NCBI GenBank assembly: GCA_951799445.1 | Contig: CATOGU010000239.1 | Span: forward strand, 62,001 to 126,000 | Direction: 5' to 3' | From: Pseudisothecium myosuroides | Taxonomy: Eukaryota; Streptophyta; Bryopsida; Hypnales; Lembophyllaceae | Length of the DNA stretch: 64,000 bases | In this document: piece after piece, positions 1-11,693 of the stretch | Numbering within the stretch: the first letter of the stretch is position 1 | Layout: each line of letters begins with the position of its first letter | Notes under the pieces: generated by a model | What the model saw: only the letters and a program-made list of their open reading frames with translations | Databases searched by the model: none | Told to the model about the DNA's origin: nothing | Translations under genes and position numbers: made by a program

Positions 1-1790
1 ACGTGAAGGGTTCACCAAAAAAATGTACAAGTTGCAAACATTGTGAAGATTCAAAACCCACAAGAAATTTGAATTCAAAACCATTTTTAATGAAATCCTA
101 CGTGGGTTTTTTAAAAACATAGAATAAAACCGACCCTATACTTTAATAACCTTGAATTTTAAATATCATAGAATTTGTACATGAAGGGTTCACCAAAAAA
201 ATGTACAAGTTGCAAACATTGTAAAGATTCAAAACCCACAAGAAATTTGAATTAAAAACCATTTTCAATGAAATCCTACGTGGGTTTTTAAAAATACAAA
301 GTAAACCCGGCCCTATACTCTAATGACCTTGCATTTTAAATGTCATAGAATTAGTACGTGAAGGGTTCACCAAAAAAATGTACAAGTTGCAAACATTTTC
401 AAGATTCAAAACCCACAAGAAATTTGAATTAAAAACCTTTTTTAATGAATTCCTACGTGGGTTTTTAAAAATACAAAGTAAACCCGGCCCTGTACTCTAA
501 TGACCTTGCATTTTAAATGTCATAGAATTTGTACGTGAAGGGTTCACCAAAAAAATGTACAAGTTGCAAACATTTTCAAGATTCAAAACCCACAAGAAAT
601 TTGAATTCAAAACCATTTCTAATGAAACCTATGTGGGTTTTTTAAAAACATAGAATATACCCGACCCTGTACTTTAATGACCTTGCATTTTAAATGTCAT
701 GCAATTTGTACGTGAAGGGTTCACCAAAAAAATGTACAAGTTGCAAACATTGTGAAGATTCAAAACCCACAAGAAATTTGAATTCAAAACCATTTCTAAT
801 GAAACCTATGTGGGTTTTTTAAAAACATAGAATATACCCGACCCTGTACTTTAATGACCTTGCATTTTAAATGTCATGCAATTTGTACATGAAGGGTTCA
901 CCAAAAAAATGTACAAGTTGCAAACATTGTGAAGATTCAAAACCCACAAGAAATTTGAATTCAAAACCATTTCTAATGAAGCCTATGTGGGTTTTAAAAA
1001 ATATAGAATTAACTCGCCCCTGTACTTTAATGACCTTCCATTTCACATGTCATGGAATTTGTACGTGAAGGGTTCACCAAAAAAATGTACAAGTTGCAAA
1101 CATTGTGAAGATTCAAAACCCACAAGAAATTTGAATTAAAAACCATTTTTAATGAAATCCTACGTGGGTTTTTTAAAAATATAAGATTTTAAAAATATAA
1201 GATTTGGAAATTTGAATTCAAAACCATTTCTAATGAAACCTACGTGGGTTTTAAAAAATATAGAAAGTAAACCTGGCCCTGTACTTTAATGACCTTGCAT
1301 TTTAAATGTCATAGAATTTGTACGTGAAGGGTTCACCAAAAAAATGTACAAGTTGCAAACATTTTCAAGATTCAAAACCCACAAGAAATTTGAATTCAAA
1401 ACCATTTCTAATGAATCCTACGTGGATTTTTTAAGAACATAGAATATACCTGACCCTGTACTTTGATGACCTTGTATTTCAAATGTCATGCAATTTGTAC
1501 TTGAAGGGTTCACCAAAAAAATGTACAAGTTGCAGACATTCAGAATTTAGAAAAAATTGGAACTTAAACTTTAATTACCTTGAATTTCAAAAATCATGGA
1601 TTTTGCACGTAAAAGCCTCACCAAAGCAATTGTGGAAGTTGCAAATTCTCTCAAGATTCAAAATCCACAAGAAATTCGAATTTAAACTCATTTTTAACTA
1701 ATTCATACGTCAATTTAAAAAAATATATAATTAATAAGTTATATGCTTCAATGATCTTGAATTGCAGAAGTCAATAAAAAGAGACTATAA
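1..1790. repeat. 177-bp tandem satellite array
   Basis: The word GAAGGGTTCACC recurs at about 5, 183, 360, 537, 714, 891, 1067, 1326 and 1503, a period of 176-178 bases. The 259-base step before 1326 is one unit plus an 82-base partial duplication around 1175-1260. Units are close copies on the left and degrade after about 1550, where one unit lacks roughly 67 bases. The array runs off the left edge, so its true size is unknown. The unit length is in the range common for plant centromeric or subtelomeric satellites, but position alone cannot say which. The small ORFs inside the repeat carry no coding signal. Confidence 0.95.
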
Positions 1791-2360
1791 AAACATTATG
1801 GAATTTCATACGTGCATGCATAAATTATTATTGAAGAAGTTGTAATTACTCTTAGAACTTAGATTCCACCACTACTTCCAAGTCTTATCCATTGAAAAAT
1901 TCATCTTCACATGAAATAAAAAAAATCGGGAATGAAATGCATTCTGCCATTGAATGGGCCCATTTTAAAAATGTCATGGAGTTTCATACGTGCATGCATA
2001 AAAATTTATGGAAGAAGTTGTAATTACTCTTAGAACCTAGATTCCACCACTACTTCGAAGTCTTGTCCATTGGAAAATTCATCTTCATGTGAAATAAAAA
2101 AATCGGAAAATACTATATGCACTGTACTTTAATGTCCCAATTTTAAAAATGGAATGGAATTCCATATGTGCATGCATAAAAAGTTCAAGGTCCAAATCCA
2201 TGTCCGCATTCATATCACCCGCCTAATTTTAAATCTGTTTACGTTATTCAAACAAATGGGCCATGCCCTGTATTTTAACAAAAATTAAATCAATAATTCA
2301 TGAAAGTAGTGCACGTGAGCCTCACCCAAAAAAATGGGAACTCAAGTTGTAAATGTCCAG
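1791..2360. repeat. Diverged tail of the 177-bp satellite
   Basis: The motif CATACGTGCATGCATAAA occurs near 1808 and 1985 and in mutated form near 2162, again at 177-base steps. The second unit repeats a long block with AGAAGTTGTAATTACTCTTAG and the ACTTC-AAGTCTT words. This is the same periodicity as the array to the left with much more divergence, so it reads as the eroded edge of the array. A last trace (GCACGTGAGCCTCACC) lies near 2311. Confidence 0.75.
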
Positions 2361-4900
2361 AACAATATTTCCAAATCCATGGCCGCATTCAATTTATCCC
2401 CCTAATTCTTAGAGCCACATGAGAATCACAAAGGGCAAACACAGTTCCCCATTTACAACCACATTGGAAAGCTATATGTTTTTTATATATTAACCCGAAC
2501 AAATCGGCCAAGCCCTGAAAGTGAAGTAAAAATTTATAATTCTAGCACCTTAAATTATGCTTCTTCCCTTATTAAAAAAAGGGCCCTATTGTAGCAAAAC
2601 TTTTCTTCTATTTTTTCATATCCCCATTTAAAGAAAATAATGAAGTGCAATGATTCATTCAAAATATTTTAAAAAAAAAAATTTAGGCTACAAGGGGGGT
2701 AACATTCTTACTTTAATTCAAATATTTGGTTTAAGGGTACTTCTAAAAGAATTGTCATACTTTAAAATATTTATCATCTTAAGTTTATAGGAATGTCATT
2801 CAGATCCCAAAGTTGAATTTTACTAGAATAAATAGTATTTAGTTTAGAATGCACTGCAATCAATTATTGCAAGACCATGACCTTTTTTTTAACTTTGGCC
2901 TTATTCTAAGGTAAACTTTACAATATCCAACACATTTATTCAAAGAGAATAATCATAGGCATAGGAATCATAGTTTTATAAGTTTAAAAAAAAATGGTAA
3001 TATAAAGTTAAATACATAAACTTAGAAGGCATTTTGAGTTGTTGGTATCAAATTTCACCTAAAATCTTAGTTATGACAATGAATACACTGAACCATAATT
3101 TTGACTTTAATCTGTGAATTATTCTTTACAATTAACTTTTGAAAATTAATTAACATTAAATTCTTGGATCTCCTAGATTGCTATAGTTTCATATTTTGAC
3201 AGATTGGGCTATACTTAGAGCTTCTAAATGTTACATAGTAATATCAAGTAAAAGAATATTGACATATAGAAATACCAGAACTCTTATACATTTGTTTCTA
3301 ATTATGTAAAAGACAAACAATTGATCTTGAGTACCTTGAGATAAGATTTTAGTGATGATTATGGATATCAATTTAAAATTTATTTTCGATTATAATGGGA
3401 CAGGGCACACGAGACTGTCAACAACACAGGATATTGTTGTGGTGTGAAAAAGATTGAACTTCAATATTTTTATAAATTAAAAAATTGAAATACATAGTAT
3501 TTTATTTTTGAAAAAACCCATGAACTCTTCCTTGTAGCGAGTTATTTGATGGTAGTTACCAAAAATTGAACTAGACAAAAGAGAAATGAATCTTTACATC
3601 TCACCTGTAAACATATTAAATAAAACAAAAACAAAAGAAACCTAACTCAAGCTACGGACTAACATGCCAAGCTAGGCCGACCCTAAAACCAAAATAAAAT
3701 ATCTTTTCTACCATTATGTACTTCAGAAGTATTGCATACTTGTACACTAATAATATTGACCTATTTAAATAGAATAAAATGTTTATAATTGGAAATGGGG
3801 CAATTCAATTTTGCTATGCATATAGAATTGCACGCGTGATGTGATTTAAGGGAACTACACCTAAAATGGACCGTTGTTCAAGAGTGACCCTTATTTTTAA
3901 ACTAAAAATGAAGTGGGAGGAAATAGAAAATGGGGCACATAAAAGACAAGTGTAAGATGATGGTATGGTCCATTTCAAATATTGAACAACTCTATTATTA
4001 GAATTATAGAGGTGGCAAGCTTGCAAGTGGTCCAATTTCTATGCACTTTCCTTTGGTTTAACTTTTTCTCTCTGACATTTCTTCCTATGTATAAAATTTA
4101 TTTTGTATCAAATTTATTTAGGCATCATGTATATGACACTTTTAGCACCGTACACCTTGTTATTTTACCCAATTTGATTCATACTCCTTCCTCTATGTAT
4201 AGAAATTGTTGTTCTTTTTCTAGAACATATTGTCGTGCCTTAGAGCTTAACCCTGGAGCATCTGGATTCATCTCCAAAATTGACGATTTGAGAAAAACTA
4301 TTATAAACTACAATTTGGAAGAATATTTTGGAATTGGTATACAAACAAAAGCTGTATTTGATTTTCAAATTCTATCCGTACGGTTAGATCTACTAATGCT
4401 ATCACCCATCTTTTTCTATAAATTTTGAAAAGAAAATTTCAGAATTCCTTCTAAATTCAATTACAAGTAAAATATTATCATTTTTTGAGTAAAACTTGTT
4501 GGAATGGATTTGAAATAAGGTTCTCTTCATATGGTGATTTTTTGAAATTTTTGTGACCTTTACATCTTTGACCTCATTTTTGCACACCTAGTTTTAAACT
4601 GAAGTCAATGCAAATTGACGACTTGACATACTTCCACATTTGTAATTTTAGAAATGTATATGTTCTAGTAACACCCAATCCAACCGATGGATAGGACAAC
4701 AACTTGATAAAGTATCACCAAAAATTAGGATGACTTTCATCTAAGCAGGAATGAGACAGAAACAAGGATCTGAATCTGTTCATCGTCCAGAAAATGGACG
4801 TCTGCGTGCTCCAGGGTTAAGTGTGCTATTTTAGTAGTAGTTCCTTTAGTAGCGTGAAGGTATTAGGGTTTAGGCTAGTGAAGTTTTCAAATTTGGGTAG
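2361..4900. other. AT-rich stretch, no supported gene
   Basis: I see no gene, structured RNA or clear repeat here. The longest open frame, 3982-4428 on the plus strand, has a biased hydrophobic composition and no motif I recognise; I do not call it a gene. Confidence 0.6.
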
Positions 4901-6480
4901 GGTCCGGTTATCAATGGAGAAACTGGGTATGGGTTTGGGGGTACAAAACGTACGGGTATAGGGGCTGATTTGAACGGTGCACTGCTCAGGCCTCGGGTTT
5001 CAACTGGGTACTCGGGTCTCAACCGGGTATTCTGGAAGAAGTTCCAGCGCCGACCTAGGGTTTGGCGCTCACTGATCAGCGCTCCTGTTTTTGGCAGGTT
5101 CGTCTGTATTGTTTTTTGGCTGGTTTAGGGCTTGTCGTGTTTGCCTTCTTGCGCGCGTTCTTCAGGTACTCGGAAGCGGGGAGTTTGGAGAATCCTGGGG
5201 AGGTCTGGAGTGCGACGAGGGAAACAAATGTTGTGGCGTGGTAAACGTGCACATCTTCTCGTGAGACTGGCTGCATCTTCTCGTGAGACTCGCGTATCTT
5301 CTCGTGAGAATAGCTGGTGTGGAGTGTCCTGTGAGCGCTTAGTGAGGGTCGTGTGAGTGCTTTCTTGCTTTGTGAGGGTCGTGTGAGCCCGGCGACCCAA
5401 ACCCTTTCACTGGCCGTCTGAAAGCCGTGTGAGCGCCAAGTTTTTTGCTGTGCCTGTGAGTTTCGCTGCTGTCCGACGACGTGGTTCTTGGCTTTACGAT
5501 TTTGCACGTCGAGCTGAGCGGGAGGAAAGAAGAATATTGCAGGTGAAGGTGAGCTTGTTTTCACCCTAAACCGTCAATTTCTTTTCCGTTCAGTGGCTTC
5601 AGCTGGATTTGTGGTTGTTGAATGCAAATTGATGTAGAACCTAAATCACGTTGCTTGTATTCTTGCTGCTCTACTGGTTTAGGGTCAGCTGCTGTGCTGG
5701 TCTGTTGTGTTTTGGTCTTTGAATTGGCTTAGGGTTCTTAGGATTTCCACACGATTAGGTTCTTTCAATTGCTTGCTGTGTTTTGGTATCATGAACCAGC
5801 TTAGGGTTCTTAGGGTTTCTACAACATCGACTTGCTTTAGTTGTTAGGGTTCATTAGGGCTTCACAGTTTAGTGTTTAGATGCTTTGCAGGTCACGTGGC
5901 TTTAGGCTTTACGGGTAGAAATTTCTTGCAGTTGGATTAGCTAATGTTTGTTTAGGGTCAACTAAATTGCGATTAGAATTGCATGTGGTTGTTTTTTGAA
6001 TTGCTGAGGAGTAAAATTGCAGATGGTTTGTATTTGAATGCTTAGGGTTGCTTCCGATCCTGTTTCTGCAAATTTGTGATTAAGTTGCTTAGGAGAGAAT
6101 TGCTTAGGAGTGTAATGCATATCGTGTGAGTTTGGAGTGCGATGGGCTGTTCTTCAAATTGGTTCTGTGATTTCTATTGATTTGTGGAAGCCACTACTTC
6201 TTTGCAGAATCAAGAGGTAGCTCCGAATCTGTACGCAGCTGGCATTGCAAACTTCAGGAGCTACTACTGCTTAGAGAGCTTCCAGGTAAATTCAAGTCTC
6301 GAAGCTCCTGGCCATTAGAAAAGCTTGCAATGCATAGAAAATTGAGAATGCATAGGAACTGAGAGGTAAACAACGTTTTAGTGTTCAAGAATGAGAGATG
6401 AAGGGATTCTGGCCACGTTTTTCAGGGAGAATACTTTTACTTGCAATCCGCTGTATCTGAATCCAGTGGCAGGGGCATCA
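4901..6480. other. Telobox-rich, higher-GC non-coding region
   Basis: From 4860 the base composition rises in GC, and TTAGGGTT/TTTAGGG words recur about a dozen times, most densely from 5640 to 6060. At 5255, 5277 and 5298 the word CTTCTCGTGAG repeats at about 22-base spacing. Similar TTAGGG-rich stretches lie just upstream of the transposase-like genes (23.85-25.4 kb, and 39.3-39.8 kb on the other strand), so this may be a promoter or 5' leader with introns for the locus to the right. I cannot place a transcription start. Confidence 0.45.
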
Positions 6481-6572
6481 GATGTACATTAAGGTCGTTA
6501 ACAGATCGAATACCGAAATATTGCAAACCCTAATATTTAACAAGCCACTGCCCATAATAATCGGCCCCCAAT

Positions 6573-6603
6573 GTCATTTCAGCGCGAGCCGCGCTAAAAT
6601 GAC
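6573..6603. repeat. Palindrome 1 of the TTYAGCKCG family
   Basis: Two 14-base arms, GTCATTTCAGCGCG and CGCGCTAAAATGAC, surround the spacer AGC with one mismatch. This is the longest copy. ACTCATGCCC-like sequence follows, as it does at palindrome 2. Confidence 0.9.
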
Positions 6604-6745
6604 TCATGCCCTCGCGCCGAAAAAGCTCATAACACTAACTGAGATTCAGGTCCCCAAAATCTAAGACGCACGTGGTCTACGCAGAAAACATATATTGAAG
6701 CCTCTAGGACAGTATCAAACACCTCCAAACTAAGAGGTCGGCATT

Positions 6746-6776
6746 GTCACTTCAGCGCGACCCGCGCTGAAACGAC
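6746..6776. repeat. Palindrome 2 of the TTYAGCKCG family
   Basis: Arms GTCACTTCAGCGCG and CGCGCTGAAACGAC surround the spacer ACC with two arm mismatches. It is followed by TCATACCC, like palindrome 1. Confidence 0.9.
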
Positions 6777-6907
6777 TCATACCCTTATTGATACGTAAAA
6801 GCCCTCATACGCATATAAAAAAGTCATACCTCAGAAATATCAGACAATCTCGAGGAGAAAACACCATACCAGAGGATCCCGTAATATTACTTATGATCCC
6901 TCTGCCT

Positions 6908-6930
6908 GTTTAGCGCGAGGCGCGCTGAAC
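6908..6930. repeat. Palindrome 3 of the TTYAGCKCG family
   Basis: Arms GTTTAGCGCG and CGCGCTGAAC surround the spacer AGG with one mismatch. It lies about 340 bases upstream of the ParB-like gene start. Confidence 0.9.
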
Positions 6931-7060
6931 TGTCATGTTTTATGATAATCGGGATAAATTTGGGGTATTTGGGATTTCAGAGACAGACCGACGTACCATA
7001 ACTGTATTATGATGTAAAGACTAACTGAATAACGAGACACAAATATATCAGATAGGAGGA

Positions 7061-7130
7061 ACATTTAAACATTGTCAAACACATAACCGTGACACTTTAA
7101 ACATTTAAACATCGTCAAACACTTAACCGT
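7061..7130 (+). repeat. Short 40-base direct duplication
   Basis: ACATTTAAACAT-GTCAAACAC-TAACCGT occurs twice at 40-base spacing (7061 and 7101), between palindromes 3 and 4. Confidence 0.75.
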
Positions 7131-7206
7131 AATCTTGCTGTAAAATGCTCATACGAAGAATACTAATTTCGTTCATGAACCCACATGTAATACCTTCTAC
7201 ATGTCT

Positions 7207-7229
7207 GTTTAGCTCGACCCGCGCTAAAT
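7207..7229. repeat. Palindrome 4 of the TTYAGCKCG family
   Basis: Arms GTTTAGCTCG and CGCGCTAAAT surround the spacer ACC. It sits 38 bases upstream of the ATG at 7267, close enough to act on transcription or splicing of that gene. Confidence 0.85.
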
Positions 7230-7266
7230 AGTTAGGATAGCTTACATAATTGTTGAACAATGCAGG

Positions 7267-10200
7267 ATGGAGAACCTTATGGACGCGCTGAATATGTACT
7301 TCAAGAAATCTGAAGTGCAGTTTGACGACAAGTACAGTGGCGTGGACGAGTCCCTAATAGAAGGCGAATATTGGGAATTCAAAGAGCCCGAAAGAGTGGA
7401 GTTCTGGGGATTCGTTATGCTCGCGTTCTCTAATGACTTCTGCTTCACTTATAAATTCAAAAACGCGCAAGTGTATTTGAACTTATCTTTTGACGAGAAG
7501 GTGAAAGATGTCGAAGCAGATACCCATCCTACGATCAAAATCAAGTGTGTCACCACAATCAAAGGCATTGAGAAGAAGGATCAATACCACTTTGCCATTT
7601 GCATTGATTCTGTTCTAATTCCTTTTAACCTGACCCCGTTGCTTCCGAGCCTTGAGCCTACGCCTTTCCGAGAAGAAGTGAAGGAGCTGGAGAAGAAACT
7701 GGATAAAAAGGAGTGGCAGAATGCTAACGGGTCAGCACTGGCCTGGAAACGCCTCTGCTCAAAAATAAGGACGCTGTTTGGGGACTTTAACACACTGAAG
7801 GGGAAGCACGAGATGCAGAGTGCAATGAACCGGCCAAAGTCTGTTTCAATAGATCTTGTTAACCAGGGCGTCAGCCAGAGCTCCAAACGAACCCCGGTCC
7901 AGGAGTCAGGGGCCGGTTGCGGAACAAAAATGACCCCGAAGTCTACCAAGAAGACTGTCCAAGAAAAAGGGAAGAAAGCGGCAGCCTCCCCCTCCACTCC
8001 AAGAGCACCCACAAGATCCACCGAGGAGTCCGAAATTGTTGACGCCAACTTCGTGGAGGAGATGGTTAATATACCTCACTCACGGGCCACAGAGAAAAAG
8101 CAGGACTATAAGGCTATCAGCGAGACATATCAGAGGTATTGGACAACATGCGAGGACGCGTATGTCTTGAAGGTTGACGAGAAGAAAGAAATCAACATCT
8201 CCCAACTTATTGAGGCACCAGTCACTTTCAACATTCGGTCTAAGCAAGATACAATCATGAAAGACCTAGTGAACTGGCTCCTGAACATTCCCGACAAGAG
8301 CACAAAACAGACGCTCTGCGTGATGCCCGTCGGTCACACCAAGAAGCCGGAGAAGTGGGAGGATATTGAGGGCGGACAATTCTACATTATTAATGGCCAA
8401 CACAGCGTTGCGGCCAGCAAATTCATGTTTGATGACGAAAACGGCGTCGATCACGATCAGAGGGAGCATTTTTGAAAATGGAATTGCTTCATTGTTTGGT
8501 CAGAGGACGCAGAGAAGCTGCGTTGCATCTCCGCATATTATAACCGCACCAACCACTTCATAGCCGTGCAGCCATCGTGGTCGACAAACATTCTTGGAGC
8601 GCGGGCTGTCTGGGAAGCAATGGGCAAACCGACCAATCCTAAACAGGCCCAGTCTGTGGGAACGGTGTCCAATACGAGGGGGACAACGCAGAACAGACAA
8701 AATAAAAATGACTTCCAGGTTTGTTTTGATGAGATCGAGTAACTTTGATGAGATGTCAATTTCTGTATTTTGTTGTCAATTGCCAACGATTCAGGTCGAT
8801 GCGAGCTAAAGTGCATGTGGCTTGTGTTTCAGAAATTTGAGAAGGCTGTATTCGTGCGCTTCTCCATGATCGAGGTTAACAAGAGCCTGAAAATCACGAA
8901 GAAGGGTGGGAAAGGCAGGGAGGAGAAACTGAAGGTCACAAACGAACTGAAGCTCATCACCGCGCCCGACCATGTCTACAAGCTCTGGAGAGAAGTGATC
9001 ACTGCTGCCGCGCATGGCGAACTCCTCAACCCTGATACGGATAAGCTCTTCAATGAGAAAGAGGGCTGGAACCCGGAGAACTTGGCGATGACCCGAGACT
9101 TCTTCAAGCATTTGGGTAATCTTAGTTACGACGAACTTGCCAAGCTTGCCAAGCACATTCTCAACCAAACGGGGGGCAAGCGTCCTTACTCGTACCCGAA
9201 ATGCACAATTAAGGCGATTTCATCCGTCCTTGATAGCTGCTATACTGTGAAGGAATGGGTGGAGCGACGAAAACGAAAGCACTTGGTGAAGAAAGAGCTT
9301 CACCTAATCGATCCAGGGCTTGGTCTTTTGAACGCTAGAAACGAGCTCATTTCAGAGAACTGGAAAGCATTCAAGGCTGACCGCTTCTTTTCGAGAGCAA
9401 CCATGGACGTCCTTCTCGACCGGCCTGGGGAGGCCTATTTCGGTCAGGCGAAGCTGGTGAGCGCGAAAAACAAGTCTTGCTCTGATCTTTCAGAACAAGC
9501 GGCGGAGTTTTTTAAGGTCTTTCTTGAGCAGAAGAAGAAGTTTATAAAGCCCACTGCTGTGGGTCATTATCGAACGTACGACGTACTAAAAAACTATATC
9601 AATGAGTGGCCACCGCGTTCATGGACCGAGGAGACCAAGAAGCGAATGACACTCGGGGTGTTAGACTTTCGGTGCCTTCCTGGGATTGAGAAGAAGGAAG
9701 CGTCTACTGTTGACAATCCTTACTTTGTTGAAGTCATGACTTCAATGGTCAAAAAGAAGTATCCGGCACTTGAGGAAGTACCAGCGTGGCTCTTCATTTG
9801 TGCAGACGAGAAGGAGCAAGCCCAAGTTCTAAAATTTGTGGAGGCTAATGAGGTCCTAAATTCATACAGCATGAAATTCTCTCTTTACCACTCAGGGAAA
9901 AACGATCGGCTGGGGGACGTTGCAGCGGCCAAGACACCAAAGAAAGTGTTGCTGATGTTCCTGCAAAGTCCGAAGGTTCTAAATCCAGTAGTGATCCCAT
10001 CAGAATTCTTGTGCCCGGAGACTGCGAGGTACATTAAAGCACGCGCTTATAGTGAGCTTGAGTATCGAATCCATAATATAGAACTCCGGATGGAATTTTA
10101 CCTTTGGCTGGTCAAGAAGTTTTGCAACCCGGGCATGGATGTATTCTCCGGATTCGCGGGTGGCAAATTGACTTGCGCTGCGATGGTAAGCAACGTCAGT

Positions 10201-11401
10201 TTGTACTAGTTATTTTGCAAATGCTTTGTCTTATGTTTGGTCCTGCTATTGCAATTCAGCTCCAGTCGCGCTGAACTGCATGTCTGCAATAAACTGACGT
10301 ACCTTCCCGATGCAGATGAATTGTGTCGACGTTTATGCTCTCGGACCAGCGGAGCAGTCGTTCTGGTGGCAGGAAATCTGTGCGAAGGCCATGACGTTAG
10401 ACAAGGCAGACTTTTTGGAAGGTGGGTATCCCCTGTCCTGCGGTGCAGGTCCAAGTTCGACACCCTCTTCACCTAGGAGGAAGCTGAGGTCCAGTCAGGA
10501 GTCGCTTGGCATTCAACAGAAAAGAAAGTTTGCTGCTATCGACGACGACGATGAAGACGTATTCGAAGATGAGGAGGAGGAAGAGGAGGAAGAGTATGAG
10601 GAAGAATTTGATGAGACCGTGGGACTAGAGGAGATTCCCACACCAACCAGTCGTCCTTCGGCCGATGTACCGGGCTCCACGGCATCCAACATGCTCCCGC
10701 CTCTGCCGCAAACGCCGGTCACGCCGACTGCATCCAAGCGCCCTGCGAAGAAGAAGAAGAGAGACACCATCAGCAGTGTGGTCAAGCAATTGGCCGATCT
10801 TCAGACGCAGAATGCGATGTCGCTAGCAACTATGCAGAAAAACACACAATTAGCGCAGAAGAACACAGAGTTGGCGATTGCTCAGATGAGGGCTGATCAG
10901 ACCCGTGAAAGGTTGGCAAACATCAAAATGCATAAAACCAACCAGGATTGGATGCGGGAGGAGTCCAAGAACAATCGAGAGCTTGCCTTGCAGAACCGGG
11001 AAATGCTGCAGCTTTTGATGGCCAAGGTAGGGAACGATCCCATCGCGTCGCTTCAGCCCGCAGTTCAATCTCCGCCGTTGCAACTGCAGGGTCAACCGTC
11101 AGGTTCAAACATCAGCAATGCGTCAAGTCCTTCGAATTTGGCGGCGATGGACCCGCCGCTTCCTACAGGCGTACCGATTCCGACCCCTCTTCCACCGACT
11201 GAAGAAACGGTGCCTGAGACCATTTTCCCGTTTGACCACGATGAAGTACGGGGAGAGCGTCAAAGTGAGAGCTTGGTAGCAGAACCGGTTGCGGCGGAGG
11301 GATTGGAGGTTGGGCACAACCTGGTCGTGGATGCTCTCGAGGTTGAAATTAGGAGTGCTGCCTTGCCCACCAGAGATCCACCAGCAGGTTGTGCCCAATA
11401 A
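7267..11401 (+). CDS. ParB/DGQHR-like plus degenerate DNA-methyltransferase-like protein
   Basis: Three-exon model: 7267-8718, 8833-10185, 10316-11401. All introns are phase 0 with GT-AG ends; 1,296 codons with one in-frame TGA at 8473-8475. After a lysine-rich N-terminal half, residues about 335-480 fit a ParB/DGQHR-like nuclease fold: an N-x-R motif (FNIRSKQD), then IINGQHSVAAS at about 374-384. Residues 485-935 end in DVFSGFAGGKLTCAAM, like methyltransferase motif I (DPF-GSGTT) of N4/N6 enzymes with the catalytic motif placed N-terminally. That DPPY-type motif is missing or degenerate (LDFRC near 761 or DNPYF near 778), so catalysis is doubtful. Exon 3 continues the fold (NCVDVYAL), then an Asp/Glu-rich tract and a Q/N/K-rich coiled coil. 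ParB-methylase fusions are known from phages and bacteria; the assignment here is by eye. The sense codons continue unchanged past the TGA, so it is either a recent null allele or read through. Confidence 0.65.
8473..8475 (+). other. In-frame TGA inside the ParB-like domain
   Basis: The stop interrupts codons that stay open on both sides: HDQREHF, stop, KWNCFIVWSEDAEKLRC, and on to the exon end at 8718. A CGA (Arg) to TGA change by deamination of a methylated CpG is the simplest cause. The same CGA-to-TGA event can be seen directly in the dead transposase copy at 25.8 kb. Confidence 0.8.
8790..8810. repeat. Palindrome 5, inside intron 1 of the ParB-like gene
   Basis: TTCAGGTCG and CGAGCTAAA surround a 3-base spacer with two mismatches. 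It lies within the 114-base intron 8719-8832 and is followed by GTGCATGT. Confidence 0.7.
10255..10275. repeat. Palindrome 6, inside intron 2 of the ParB-like gene
   Basis: TTCAGCTCC and CGCGCTGAA surround AGT. It lies within the 130-base intron 10186-10315 and is followed by CTGCATGT, matching the 3' flank of palindrome 5. Confidence 0.85.
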
Positions 11402-11425
11402 ACACTTGGTGTCGTCTTGTGTAGT

Positions 11426-11446
11426 TTTAGCTCGACTCGAGCTGAT
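11426..11446. repeat. Palindrome 7, just after the ParB-like gene stop
   Basis: TTTAGCTCG and CGAGCTGAT surround ACT. It begins 25 bases past the stop codon and is followed by TTGTATG. Confidence 0.85.
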
Positions 11447-11693
11447 TTGTATGATAGAGTTGGAGATTCACAGTTTTTTTCATAGTACCAGGTTTATGTT
11501 TTATCGGAGTTCCATTTCCAGTGGAGCCAACCGTAGTTTTGGAAGTATTGCACTTAATTTTGTATTTTGAAAACTCAGCATGTAATATATGGACTTCTCA
11601 CGGAGATTTTTTGCTATATCTTAAAGCGCAGGCCTTGTAAATTCTCAGTGCGTACTCCAAGTTTGTCATTCTCCCTGCGCACATTCTCAATTG

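Noticed and set aside
871..1701. Open frames in the satellite (MSCNLYMKG..., MSCNLYLKG...)
   Set aside because: They repeat with the satellite period and change with it; no codon-level constraint.
5076..5564. 162-codon minus-strand frame in the GC-rich leader
   Set aside because: It is produced by the CTTCTCGTGAG repeats and GC bias; there is no motif and the other frames are open as well.
8473..8475. TGA as selenocysteine or programmed readthrough
   Set aside because: No SECIS-like element or TGA-CTA context was seen, and plants lack the selenocysteine pathway; a CGA-to-TGA mutation or RNA editing is simpler.
10513..10785. Minus-strand poly-Ser frame opposite the acidic tract
   Set aside because: It is the shadow of the Glu/Asp-rich stretch of the ParB-like gene.
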